From Cliona cf. orientalis (lineage: Eukaryota; Porifera; Demospongiae; Clionaida; Clionaidae): a stretch of 64,000 nt of DNA. A program made the translations under genes and the position numbers. The notes under the pieces are model-generated. The model made no database searches, was not told where the DNA came from, and saw nothing but the letters and a program-made list of their open reading frames with translations. The stretch lies in contig OZ005699.1 of the NCBI GenBank assembly GCA_963930775.1, positions 7,461,501 through 7,525,500 on the forward strand, read 5' to 3'. Positions 22,051 to 49,256 of the stretch are shown here, piece after piece; the first letter of the stretch is position 1; each line of letters begins with the position of its first letter.

Positions 22051-24832
22051 GAGAACAATTAGTCACAGCACTTGAAGCCACTTTGTTCAATTACATATGC
22101 AACATTTTTGTACACAGCTCATTATGGTGTTAGTTCACTGAATGCATGTACAATTTGTGACAAAGGTGTAAAGAAATAATTTTTGGTGTTTATGGTTTTC
22201 CTGTGGTAATGTTTGGTAGTCTATCAGCTGCTGAATTAAGGTGGGCTGTGGTTTTTCTCATGTGCACTGCTGTTGCATACACATAGAAACACTGAACGAA
22301 AATTTGGGATGGATTTTAATATGTCCCGGATCAAAGGTGCTGTCCTCAGTTTTGATAAAGAAGGTGGTTTTACTTTCTTTCTACGTCAACATTTGGTGTA
22401 GAAGTTAGGACTAGAGCAAATGTGCATTCGCTTCCCCCCCCCCCCTCTCTCTCCCCTTCCCTTCCTCCCTCCCTCCCTCTCTCCTTCTCTCACTCTTCTC
22501 TTCCCTTCGTCTGTCATCAATTATCTATACCAGGGGTGCATTATAGAGGGGTTCTATTACAGTGAGGAAGCACCAAAATTGATATTTTTACAATTGGATA
22601 GTGTGCAACTGTTATAGGCATTAAGCGTAATTGAGCTCCACTAACATGTGTTAAATAATCAAATTCAATTTTCAGCTATTATAAACTGCGTAGGATAGGC
22701 TCATCATTGACTTGTTAAGATAATTTCTAATCGATAGTGTTTCTATAGCCATTCCTATGGGGAGACAGTGTGGCATTTCAAGAATTCCCAAATCGCTTTT
22801 GATGGTGATTTAGCCTGCTGCAGTTTCTTCAGTAATCCCTTGTGCACGATGCAATTTCATCTCGAGTATAAACTGTTTGAATGAGTGATTGTGTGTCCTA
22901 CACTAACTTATTTCGACCGCATACAATTTAAACAATCACGAGGTCTGCATGTCAACTCTTGCTGTAGCTTCGAGTTAAAATATTAGGACCTGGTGATTTT
23001 TTTGACAGTAAACTTTAGTTTATTAAAGGCATTGTGTCCATACATAAGGCCTAATTGCTTCTTAATGAGCTCATTAGTTCAAAAATTCAATTAAAGTGGG
23101 CACAGGAAGTACGGGCGCGCCCAATATCACGGTATAGTCCACGGAAGTACGCGGAGATCGAACACGTGCAGCGCAGAAGACATTCGCGACGGTTGAGTTG
23201 AGAAGCCTGCAATCTTCGGTTATGGACAGCTAAAGCGTAAGAAAACTGATAAGTATAGGATCGAGAGCCTACACGATGCCTAGAAAGTCGAACGCCCAGC
23301 AGAGCGAGCCTCAGCGGGCAGATTTGAATGTACACGCGAACTTATCAGCCATCCGCCACGCCCAGTGTTCATTTACCGCGTGGGCGCGTGCGGCTTCAAT
23401 TAGCAGGCAATCAGCGCTTATAGCATGACACAATGCCTTTAATCAGTCCTTTGTAATAATAATATTATGGTACAAACTTTATTTATTAACTTTGCTGAAT
23501 CATAGTGTGTCAGGATATGATCATACTTAGACATTGTAGATGGTGAGAAATGATTGCATGTACATTTTATGTGTAGCTAACATGCGAAACTTTAAGTGAG
23601 GGTAGTGATATTAATAGTGTGCACAGTAACTCCTGGACCAGTGTAGCACGGACTTAGATAAAAATGTACGCTAACGATTAGCAGCTACTTACCTGCTTTA
23701 TAGTACGTATTAATGTTATTAAGCCTGTTGACTCAGTATGCTAAATCTCTATTGTTATGCTACTCGATCGTGTCCTAGTGACCATTTTGCAAGGGACTCG
23801 AGCTATGCATTGATCTATGGATTCTGTTTGCATCAACAAGAGATCATGATTCTTGTGTTTGTGTACTCCATACTCCACTTCCTTAATTGCTACTTGACAT
23901 TTCTAAGCATCGGGCTGATTACATGTAGCAATTTTTCCCTTCAAAAGGCTGAAAATATTGCATTTAGGGTTGAAAATTTTGTACTATGATGATAATTTAT
24001 GTGCAAATTTTATTTTTGTGGATTATACTAGTCAGATTTGAGTCGCAAAAATTTGTACCATGTCCATTTTATCACACCATACATGTGCATTACATTGTTT
24101 TTACCACTAGAATACAAAATTTAAAAAAAATATCGAGTAAATTTCTTGAAAGATCCGGCCCGTTTTGACAGATTTTCATGTAAGCATACTATAAGGAGCT
24201 AGTGTATATATGCAATATATTATACCGTATTTCTTCTAAAAATTCGGCCCTTCTAATTATTCGGCACCCTTTACCGAATGATTGAAAATAGTCTCCAATT
24301 TTTCGGCAAAAGGTCGTCATGCGTATATGCTATAAACGAGAATGGAATGCGCACGCAGACAGAATGTTGAATATTAACCTCTAAAAATTCGGCGAAGCTA
24401 AAGCAGTATTATTATTTTCATGCCGAATTTTTAGAAGAAATACGATAGTTGCTATGTACAATAGTCGTATATACACATACAGTGAATTAATACCTACGTG
24501 GGGATAATTTTTCTTACCAAATTCCAGTCATTTTCGCCTAATTAGCAAAACAGTAAACCACTTGTATTAATTAACACGAGACATCAGCACTATAAGCAAC
24601 ATACAACATACATAACTAGTACTATAGTATATTAATTGTTATGATACAGGCTTCCAAATATAGATAAGCAGTGAAATTGAGCATGTCACTTTGGTCCGGT
24701 AGTGGATTAGTGCCGCCTCACTGGGGACAGAATTTGATCAGGTTTATTTAATGTGACATTCATTGTGTTAACGGCGATTGCTAAATTTGGAATAGAGGTA
24801 TTGGGATGGCATAGTTGGAATTGTGTGGTTTG

Positions 24833-24863
<31 letters not shown>

Positions 24864-25215
24864 AGAGAGAGGAGAGGAATAATGGGAAAATGTAATACAA
24901 CTTGTGTCGGCAGTCTCTTGAGTGTACTGTGAAGTGAGGTCCTTTTGAACACATCTTTGGTATTCATAACATTAGCACTTGACCTTGTCCTGTACTTTTC
25001 CTACAAATCTTTCCTCATAACAATAATAATATAAATAAGTGTGGTTAAGAACACGAAACAATCACATGTCCACAACAAGTTTGTGGTTGAGAACAGCAAA
25101 CACTATTAATTATCTTTTTACCACTTTTATTGTTTTTGTACACATCCACACTCACACACTTCTTGTTCATACAAGCAGACATATTATTTAATCAAAGCCT
25201 CCAAATATCTCCAAA
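22051..25215. other. long gene-free interval (probable 5' UTR intron)
   Basis: No coding gene supported. It holds a CT-rich tract at 22433-22505, one MITE (24225-24445), a GA microsatellite at 24833-24873 and a CG-rich block near 23100-23400. Confidence 0.5.
24225..24445. mobile_element. 221-bp MITE, TA target site
   Basis: Ends CCGTATTTCTTCTAAAAATT and AATTTTTAGAAGAAATACGA are inverted repeats of about 24 bp with one terminal mismatch, flanked by TA. CG-containing ends (TTCGGC/GCCGAA) repeat inside. Confidence 0.82.
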
Positions 25216-39764
<14,549 letters not shown>

Positions 39765-41949
39765 ATGTGTCAACTCAAATCAGTGATTTTTCACGTTTGT
39801 GTACGCTTTTGTAGAATACAAGCTGTTAATTATTTTCATGAATGGAAGCAGCATTGGTCTACCAATGTACAGATCTTTAATAATACTGTCTCTGGTTGTT
39901 GTGTAATAATATTATTATAATTATCAGATTCTATGTTATATTATAATATACCACATTATTAAATTAATGAAGGATTCGAGACGAATATTCTAATTTAAAG
40001 TATAAGTTAAACAAGTAGAAGTATATAACTTAATTAACATGATGAGGTAGTGATAAGTTTAATGCTATAGAACTACAATAGCTATAGGCAGATAGGCAAA
40101 AAATGACATATAATGAATTGAATTTTACAGATATGCAAACTTATGAAAGTAGTTAGGCTAATTGTAATGACAAAGGAAATAACATGGGTCCACTTAAGTT
40201 CTTTTTGGATTTTGTAATATTCTCTACGTGTGCACAGAAATAACAGGAACCAGATAATAATTGTGCTTATAGTGATACACATCTTTTTATTTACTACTTG
40301 AACAACTAGGGGATTTAAAGGATCAAATTTGAAAGTAGAAGCTATTAAGAGTATCATATAATCCATAAACTGGATAATCATAAAAAGGCTTAAACTAAAT
40401 AGTGGGACAAACAATATAAGCCAATGAATAATCTCCATAATAAGAGTAAAGTAGTACATGTCATTGACTGTCAAAATCAGAAACATCCATATCCATAGGA
40501 AATCGAACAACGTCGACTTACTGAATGGACCAAGATAAAAACCACACTGGCATGTATTTATTACAAGTTGAATAAATGTTTCTTCTCTATGTGAAAGCTG
40601 AGTACATAGTGCTTCATATTTAGATTCCTGGCACAGGGTAATGATTTGATCTACTACTCTACAATCAAAAACGTTTATACACGAAGAGTGGAAAATGTTT
40701 ACTAACAGCATGATAATATACTCAGATAGTGTTTCACATTTACATTTTTGATATAAGTACTTGACAGCATATGAATAAAATGTTCCACATGTAGTTGGAC
40801 TAAGAATCTGGCATATATCACTGAGTTTGTCCATGTATAAGTCAAAGTAATCATAGAGTTCCTCTAACTTCAAATGATTTTCACTGGCTAAAAATGCGAT
40901 AATTGCAAGCTGCTTAGCCGATTGTTGTTTGGTCTGCATAAGCAAATCCTTAAGGAAATCAAAATTATGAGTTTCTATTGATAAAGAGTGTTTATCATAT
41001 TTATTTAGATTAGTCTTTATGGCAAATTTTAATAGAAATTCTTGATAATACTTTCCAAAGTCCTTATTAAATGTCATCACAGAAGTATTGCTTACTTTCT
41101 CTTTCACATATTCTCTTATTAGCCTGTGCATTTGATAACGTTGATTATATGCAAGATAGTACTCATCTAAAAGTGAGTGCTGTGTATATGACTGAAAGCA
41201 ATTAGCTGAAGTTACAGCCATACCAGCATTCTTGTCAAACGAACCAGGAAATAAGCCTAGAACATATCCACACTTCTTCAGCTCTCCTAATCTGGCAAAT
41301 GCCACATCTAATACCGGGCGAAATTTCTCTTTTTGAATAGTTGCTTTGTCCAGAAAATTGAGTGGATTTTCCTTCAATTCTTCCTTAATTTCATGAATTT
41401 CTTGAATTACTCTTTCTCCATGTAAATTAAGCAATTTTCCAACAATTTTGAGAGCTAATGGATTTCCTTCAACTAATTCAGCAACTGCTTCCAAATAAGA
41501 AGTATCGATTGCTGGCATTACCAACTGGTCAAGAAAGTATACAGAAGCTGACATACTTAAGTTTGAAACTATCCAATAACGAAAACTTTCTAATAAAATT
41601 AATTTCTGCGTTGAAACAATGATTACATGTAATTGGGATTGACCTATCAATGAATAGATTAGGTCAATAAAATCATCACGAGATGTACTAACCAGGATAT
41701 CATCACAATTGTCTAAGATAAGAACTGTAGGACAACGAATATTACCAATCCAGTTCTGTAACTCTTGAACAAAGCTACGATCTCTATCATGGCTAAACGA
41801 TTTATTGGAGTGTTGAAAATGTTTATTTATACTAATTTACTGCACAATATGCAGAAGACACACAAAGTAGCTATATAGCTAATTTAAATGCATGTCTACA
41901 TAGAAATAAATGAGATTTAAAATATATGACATTGTAATAATATATAATA

Positions 41950-44768
41950 CTAATTAATTTGTAAGTTTGATTGTTTCAGGTGGTGCTTAAAACCAGTAAT
42001 GCTAGTACAGCTTGTCATACCTTCAGGAAGCGAATTCCACAAAGAGAGAGTTTTTGGATAGAAGGACTGTTGATATGCAGTAGTAGTTGCATGTGGTACG
42101 CAGACAGTGTTAGCGTTAATACCCCTGTTCCTGTAAGGGATCTTTCTTTGAATTATTGGAGGTTCCGGATAATATGTGAGCTTGTTGATAATCTTGTATA
42201 GGTGACCCAAACTTAGTGCTGATCTTCTCACTTTGAGTGTTGGTAGTCTGGCTTCCAATAGTAATTGTTCATAATTTGAACTCCATGACTTGAGACACAT
42301 TTTCAAGGCAAATTTTTGAACGCTTTCTATAGCTTCAATTTCAGTCTTGTGATATGGATCCCACACAGGTGATGCATATTCAATGTGCGGTCTAATGATG
42401 GACAGATAGAGTTTGAGAAGGGTGCGACTATCTGAGTGCTGGTAAAACTTCCTGTATACCATTCCCACCAATCTTCTGGTTTTGTTGCAGAGTGATGTAA
42501 TGTGGGGTAGCCATGAGAGATTAGAAGTGATAGTCACTCCCAAGTACTTATAGCTCTTCACTTGGTCAAGCTGACTTCCATTAAGGTACAGTGGGGGAGA
42601 AGGTATTAAATTTGAACGCTTTCTTGATATAACCATCATTCGACATTTATCAGTATTGAATTCAAGATGCTTGCTAGTTACAATTGCTCCAATCGAATCT
42701 ACATCTCCCTGCAGTGCCGTATAATCACCCGGTGCCTTAATAACTCTATATAGTGCAATATCATCAGCAAACATGTTTATTTCACTTTCCGGTGAGACCA
42801 CTGTGACAACATCATTAATATATGTAATAAAGAGTAATGGCCCTAACACACTGCCCTGTGGAACCCCCGATATTACTGGGAGAGTGCTCGACTTCTCACC
42901 TTCGACTGCAACAAACTGTGATCTATTTGATAGGTAGTCATGAAGCCATCTCAAAAGGTAAGGATTGAGGTTCATATGCTGCATCTGTCGTAGAAGTAAT
43001 TGATGAGGTACCCGGTCAAAAGCCTTGCGTACATCAAAGAATATCACACAAATTTCATGCCCTTCATCAAGTGCTTGTGCCCAGTTATCAAATACTTTAA
43101 TTAAAGCTGATACAGATGAACGGTGTGTCATAAATCCCCACTGGCGTGGTGAAATGGGAGCATAATTTGAGAGGTGAGCAAGAATGAGATCTCCAACATG
43201 TCTTTCAATTATTTTGGTCACAACAGGTAGTATTGATATGGGTCTATACCCACCTAGCAAGCTCTTACTTTTTCCTTTTGGGATTGGAACAACTCGGGCC
43301 AGTTTCCACTCTTTGGGGAATTTTCCTGTAGAGATGGACAGATTTATGAGCTTAGAGAGTAACAAAGCAATACTACTTGCAGTAGATTTCAACATTTTCG
43401 GCGATATTCCGTCACAGCCTGTTGACTTGGTCGCGTCGAGATTAGCCAATAAATCAAACACCGACTCCTCAGTAGATAATAGGTATTGAGGGCAGTATTC
43501 AGCTTCCAGTTCGAAAACAGACGAGCACTCAGACAGAACGGGACAATTGTTATTAAAACAGCTATAGAAGAATCGATTTAGCGCATTTGCCTTATCAATG
43601 CTTGAATCAATGCTTGTGCCCCTGTCCTCTAGTGTAGGTATTGTGGAGTCATTGTTATGGTTAAGAAGCTTCAGTAGTTTCCAAAATTCTTTTGTAGTTG
43701 CCTGATTTAGCTTAATGAAAAAGTTCCTCTTACTCTCACGCATAAGATAAACGACTCTGTTTCGCATTGTGTTATATTTACCACGGTTTGCAGGTGTACC
43801 GCTACGTTTCAGTCTACGATACAAGGAATCACGCTTTTGTATGGCTTTCTTGATGTCTTGGTTAAGCCATGGAAGATCCTTTTTCACCTTAACTATAGCA
43901 TTAGGAATGCAGACTTCCATTACTTGCAGAAAATAGTTTTTCAGTGCAGACCAATACAGGTCCACATCACTCTCATTTAATAGGGACTCCCATTCAATTT
44001 CATCAAGTAACTCCATAGCTTTATCAAAATCTGCATAGTTGTATCGCCAAATCCTTCTTACATGTGGTTTGGGTGTACTCTTGCGTATTCTGGCTGACAG
44101 TTCAAGGTGGACTCCAAGGTGGTCCGAATTTGCCAATGGTGGAAGTGTTTCACACAACTGCACCATACCAAGGGATGAAACAAAGGCTAAATCAATGAGG
44201 GATGATGAATTACTAACAACTCTGGTAGGCTCAGATATGACTTGAGATAAATTGAATGATGACATGACTGACATAAGCTTATCATATAAATAAGTAGGGG
44301 GTGATAAAAAATTAATGTTAAAGTCGCCAATAATACAAAAATTTACAAAAATAATAGGATTTAGGTTGCACAAAGTAGAAAATAAAGTGTCAAGCAAAGA
44401 AATATTTGAATTTGGGGGGCGATAGAAAAGAGCAAGATAAAAATCCGGACTTGAAGATGTATACTTACAATTAGATAAAGAAATTACAATAAACTCAAAC
44501 TCAGGGCTACCATTGAACATGGTGGAATGTGATAAGTATGTTGAAACATAAATAAGGATGCCACCACCATGTCTGGAGCGGTCCAGCCTAACAATTGTGT
44601 AGCCCTGAATACTGATTTCTACATCATCAATTGAACTGTCAAGCCATGTCTCAACCAAACATACAACACACGGTTTATACACAGAACAAATTACTCTTAA
44701 ATTATCTATTTTAGGTAAAAGACTACGTACATTAAAATAAAATACACCTACATGACCTTTGTTTGCTA
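41950..44768 (-). CDS. CR1-like ORF2: endonuclease and reverse transcriptase
   Basis: At least 910 residues are open. The frame reads back without a stop across the end of ORF1, so the true start may lie in the overlap. The N-terminus is an APE-type endonuclease (VETWLDSS, GGGILIYVS, IIGDFNINF, NSDHLGVHLEL). The reverse transcriptase follows (GYRPISILPVVTKIIER, FFDVRKAFDRVPH, ISGVPQGSVLGPLLF, and the catalytic FADD box). A CR1/L2-type C-terminal region ends LKQSNLQIN. No stop or frameshift interrupts it, so the copy is young. The family function is target-primed reverse transcription of its own RNA. Confidence 0.92.
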
Positions 44769-45773
44769 TTATGGATTGGTTGATGCAGCGTTGCTCTCTC
44801 CTAAAAAAGAAGCTGCAGTAGCATTCACATGATTGGGTACAGAGATTGTTTGATCTAACTGATTGCTGGCATTTTTTGTAGATGTAGAACTATTTGCAGA
44901 TGGATGGGCTGGATCTACCAGAGTAAGTGTTGCAGTTGTAGCAGTTGTAGTGGCATTACCAATCTCATCCTTTGTTGCATTCTCTTGTGACTGGGATTCA
45001 TCTCCATTTGGCTGTTCCAAACTGGGTTCAGCAGCTACTTGAGTGATAGTGTTGTCACTGGGTTTAGTGCACTTCTCCAGCGCCCATGAGGTCTGTGTTT
45101 GGAGAGGCTCCCACTTTCTTTCGAGCTCACAAAGCGTGCTTTCTTCACCATACACTACAAACCACCAGTTTAACTTGCCAGTTCGGTCATTTGTGCGAGT
45201 CTTACGCCTGATTCTGAGCCCTTCTACTTTGCAGAATCGTGATACAGCATTCTCAACAGATTTGGTAGAGGCATGGATATATGTATTCCATACACGGCGT
45301 ACTCCTTGGACTGGAACTCGCGCCATACGTTGACCTCTGCTGGCTGTAGTGCTAGCTGGGTTTCTAGCCTGGGAAACATGAGATAGCAGCCGATCTTGAC
45401 CTCCTCTGGTAGGATGGTTAACACTAGTTTTCCGAGGTGGACGAGATGCAGCCGCGGCGTAAGTGCTGGAGGTAGCCTGCGGCGTTGTGCTTGGTCGAAC
45501 AGCGAGCGCCGCCTTGGCTTCTGAGAGCTCTAACTTCAAACTCGCTATCTCTGATTGAAGCTGTTGTATGATGGATTGTGTCGTCTTGAGACTACACCAT
45601 TCACATACGTAAGGGGTGCTGCTCTTTGAAAGCTTTTCAAAGTGTCCCTTTGTCACACCAGCACAATATCGGTGAACAGTACAACCACACTCCCCTTCAC
45701 AAGTTAAAATGTCTTGCCCCTTGTCAAGGGTATCACAGCAAAGATCACAAGTAGCTTTCTTTTTGCCAGGCAT
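44769..45773 (-). CDS. CR1-like ORF1 protein with PHD finger
   Basis: 334 residues starting MPGKKKATCDLCCDTLDKG. The N-terminal cysteine/histidine array (CDLCC, CEGECGCTVHRYC, YVCEWC) is a PHD-type zinc finger. A short coiled coil (IIQQLQSEIASLKLELSEAK), a disordered linker and a compact C-terminal domain (RRVWNTYIHASTKSVENAVS) follow. PHD-containing ORF1 proteins are typical of CR1-group LINEs and bind nucleic acid or chromatin. Its stop overlaps the open frame of ORF2. Confidence 0.85.
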   Translation of the reverse strand: MPGKKKATCDLCCDTLDKGQDILTCEGECGCTVHRYCAGVTKGHFEKLSKSSTPYVCEWCSLKTTQSIIQQLQSEIASLKLELSEAKAALAVRPSTTPQATSSTYAAAASRPPRKTSVNHPTRGGQDRLLSHVSQARNPASTTASRGQRMARVPVQGVRRVWNTYIHASTKSVENAVSRFCKVEGLRIRRKTRTNDRTGKLNWWFVVYGEESTLCELERKWEPLQTQTSWALEKCTKPSDNTITQVAAEPSLEQPNGDESQSQENATKDEIGNATTTATTATLTLVDPAHPSANSSTSTKNASNQLDQTISVPNHVNATAASFLGESNAASTNP

Positions 45774-47787
45774 TATTCGGGGTCTGGTTTACGAGACTAC
45801 TGTTAAATATAGTCTGATTTCTCACAGCTCCTCCTGGATTCTACTGTTTGTAAGGATGGAATGTCTATTTCAATTACTGATTCTATTTCCTCCGTTTGTT
45901 CTAAGTCATGCACCACTGTACTAAATCTTTCATTTGAGTTCATACTCCCTTTAAACAAAGAAATCTTTTCACCCATGTTGATGTAACGTACTGAAGTTCC
46001 ATTTCGTAGCAACTTGTAGCCTACATGAATTGCTAATGTTGATTTTCCAATTCCTGGTGCACCATTTATATTAATGATATGTGCATATGCCATCATACTA
46101 ATCACCATACTTATATCATTCCCTCTACCAATGAAAAAATCATTATGATGGATTGTTGGAAGATCAAAACCAGGTGGATTACATTTTGTAGCACTATCGT
46201 TACTACTATGAGATTCCATGGTCTGTATATATGAGGATGACTCATCGTTTGACATTGTATTAAGTAATTTCCGTGAAAATTCAATTATATTGTATCCATC
46301 TCCAGCTAGAGGCCTCTTCCACCCCATTGGAAGAGTTGGATATGTAATAGATATGAAGAAAAGCACCAGTGAAATACTTGCAACCATCAACAATATCATT
46401 AAATATTTATTTGATCGAAGTTCCCTAAGCTTTTGTAAGTTATCCACAATGATAGTAAGCTTTTGTAATTCATCCGCAGTGATACCACCAAGCAAGGATT
46501 CTATTAAATCTGTACGTCCAACCTGCATTAAACCATTCATCAACTTAAGGTAGGTTGCCTGACTCCCATCAGTAGAGCTGGTGCCATCTCCTCATCAAAG
46601 TAAAGCTCCTTAGAACCTCCCGTGTGTGCACCTGTTTGATGTCGCTCACTTCCACATCAGAAACTCCGATAAAGATGGCCAAGGTCTCCCAGTCTGCACC
46701 TATATCTTGAGCAATCTTGAGTCTGTGTTCTTCACTCACTGCTTTCCGTCCAAAAATTTGGGTTACTTTTCTCGATAATCCTATAGCAGTCAGGAGGTCG
46801 TCCAAACTTCGAGTCATCCTAGCCATCGTTGCCTAATGCAACCCCACCCAGCCCGTCACATGACTGGGTACAGAAAACCCGATGATCGAGACCCGCCCAT
46901 GTACATGTACGTGTTCTGCATCTGGTACATGGTTCGATTACGTGTACATAATATGCGTAGGAGGGGCTGGCGCGCGAGACTATATACCATGGGACAAGGT
47001 GGAACTTGAATCCAAATCGGCATGAGCAAAAAATAATGAGCCCCACCCACTTTACTACAAATCTGATGATTCATATAATATTATATTACTGCACATATCA
47101 CTGTGTAATGTGAAGTGACATTAATAATTATAACTAATATTAATACTCATGTATGACAATAAATTTTGTATAATATATTCTGTAACATAGCTATGCACAT
47201 TAATGACAATAAAATTATAATTCTGCTTCGTCGGATTATAATAAATGTGACCCGCTATGGAAAAACCGACCACTCGCGATTTTTCATGAAAATCGCGTTT
47301 TGGGTATAGGTCGACGCAGAATTTACTGTAGAGTTCAACGGTCAAAGAGCCAGGCTCTAAAAAGTTTCCTAAGCCGAGTTATGGCCAAAAAATTGTACAC
47401 GGGTCACCCGTGCCTCAGTTCACAATTTTTCAAGAAACGGAGCGTTTTGTACGTACATAGCTCAACGTTCAATGTTTCCGTATACGCTCCGTATTACACC
47501 ACGCGGTTAGCGCCATAATGAATTTGCCGGGAAAGATGGCCACAGAGAGAGCGCCAGTACAGCGGTCCTGGTCTTAGGGAGAAGATATCGAGAGAAGCGA
47601 TGGACTCTACACTTCGTAAGTTGTCTATGATTGTTCTTATAGCTAAGGCTGCATGTAATAAACACCCCTGGGTGTGATTCAACATGAAGTACTTCTGGCA
47701 AAGTACGAAGGAGTGTGACACATGAGATAGCCATTCGTAGCTGTGAATTTAATAGCTAGCTGTGTGCGCTGTTTGATATGAGCTACG

Positions 47788-47911
47788 GTTGTGAAAAGCT
47801 CAGTATACCTTTTGTTGTAGAAAATGTAATTTTGAAGGCTCTGTACTGCGTTGTGCAGGTTGTGAAAAGCTTTTATACCTTTGTTGTAGAAAATGAAGGC
47901 TCTGTACTGCG
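47788..47911 (+). repeat. tandem duplication, two units of about 60-75 bp
   Basis: Both units contain TTGTTGTAGAAAATG and GAAGGCTCTGTACTGCG. The first carries an extra TAATTTT insert. Confidence 0.8.
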
Positions 47912-48420
47912 CTGTGAGTCTACCAACTGACTGGATGTGATGCTCTCACTATGAGGATGAGTCTGCTCATTGTTTAAGATTTGGAAAGCTAAGGTACATG
48001 TATAGTAAACAGGGAGAGTTTGTGTGCATGTTGAAGAGTGTGCGTGTGCATGTATGCATGTATGATGTACTTGTAGAAATTGGGGGGAGGGGGAAGGAGA
48101 GAAGGGCTTAAAGCCAGCGACAAACATGAGGAAGGAGAGTCGACTAGTCTTGCATGAGATCGTATACGGTGGGAAAGGTATGTATCCAAGCTGGCACATT
48201 TGAGCTGGGGGTTGTGTGGATGTCAACGAGGATAATGGCTGTTGACTCAACAGTGATTCTGAGACTGATACATCGACAAGGTCTTCTCAGTAGCTGTTTA
48301 TGAAGTTTGCTGCACAGGTACTAGTTCCTTCATCCTCGTCCATAACCGTACAAGTAACATGCATGTCGAATTATCCGTGAATGTACGTGTATGTCCATGT
48401 AATTTACCTCGGTATTTACA

Positions 48421-48477
48421 TGTACCTCCTCTCTCTTTCTCTCTTTCTCTCTCTTTCACTCTCTCTCTCCCTCTCTG

Positions 48478-48532
<55 letters not shown>

Positions 48533-48602
48533 CCCCCCCCCCTCTCCCCCCTTTCCATCTATCTCTTTCTCTCTTCTCCCTGCCCCCCCCCCTCCCTCTT
48601 AG
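48421..48602 (+). repeat. CT/C-rich low-complexity tract
   Basis: CT repeats interrupted by CTTT, CTGT and C runs. It ends in a splice-acceptor-like CTTAG. Confidence 0.85.
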
Positions 48603-49040
48603 ATTCTCTGAGTCTTCAGACAGCTCAAGGCACTGTTGTGCTCAAGGCTGTGGGCTCCCTCAGGCAGGACTGGGCTGCTGCTGTTGAGCTCTGCTGGTCT
48701 ACATAGATAGTTAGGCATTGATATCAATTCAGTATTATGACAGTGTATTGTATGATTAGGGGGTGGGGTGGATGGGTGGGACTGTCTTCTTGATTGACTT
48801 CTGGTGCCGTCGATCGTGGAGCCGAGGGTGAGCGGCTGCTCTGTGTAGGATCGAAAGCAAGACAAGGGCCTCGAGTCGGCCACTACTGACTTACTGTGCT
48901 ATGCTAGCTCGCTAAGCGCGGGTATCGTCATGGTGATCGACCGCGACTTGTAGATTATAATAGATCGATAACACTGTAGGTCCGTTCACGTAGCTAGCTA
49001 AAACTGAACGCCATTCTTTCTTTCGAGCGGTACACACACT

Positions 49041-49256
49041 CAGTGCCTCCAAGTATACGGATTTGTCAGTATTTTTACTGAATTCTGACCATAAATACTG
49101 ATAAAATTACAAAAATACTGAAAACAGGGAGAATTAAGTACATACATCATATATGGAGCCCTTTGTAAAATACTGAAAAATACTGAAAATGCATGCAAAA
49201 TACTGAAAAATTGGAATATTTATACTGAAAGACAGGAGAGCAGCTTGGAGGCACTG
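49041..49256. mobile_element. 216-bp hAT-like MITE with internal AATACTGAAAA repeats
   Basis: Ends CAGTGCCTCCAAG and CTTGGAGGCACTG, flanked by a CACACT direct repeat. The body is filled with repeats of AAAATACTGAAAA. It is nested in the 2.2-kb element. Confidence 0.75.

Larger units (their letters stand above)
41830..45815 (-). mobile_element. CR1-like non-LTR retrotransposon, both ORFs intact
   Basis: About 4.0 kb on the minus strand with a short 5' leader, ORF1 (45773-44769), an overlapping ORF2 (to 41950) and a 3' UTR of about 120 bp. It splits the STAND gene. Exact ends and target-site duplication could not be fixed by eye. The host frame before (SCEKSDYI) and after (HFQHSNKSF) would join without loss of phase. 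Confidence 0.88.
40082..46826 (-). pseudogene. Death / TM / NB-ARC / multi-TM STAND protein, interrupted
   Basis: The minus-strand gene starts at ATG 46826 (MARMTRSLDD). A Death domain (HRLKIAQDIGADWETLAIFI) continues after a one-base insertion near 46575-46580 with its last helices (QATYLKLMNGLMQVGRTDLI). Next come a membrane helix (YLMILLMVASISLVLFFISI), a P-loop (INGAPGIGKSTLAIHVG, about 46040-46065), and then a LINE inserted between about 45815 and 41830. After it follow Walker B (PTVLILDNCDD), the NB-ARC-type motif (VEGNPLALKIVGKLL), a helical region with MHRLIREYV, and a C-terminus with about four to five membrane helices (40130-40530). The stop is at 40082. STAND ATPases of this type are signalling switches that oligomerise on ligand binding. 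The gene carries a frameshift and an insertion, so this copy is probably inactive unless the LINE is spliced out. Confidence 0.75.

Noticed and set aside
48603-48708. Short open frame after a splice-like CTTAG (DSLSLQTAQG)
   Set aside because: Attractive acceptor, but no partner exon or family could be found, and it lies inside a transposon-like element.
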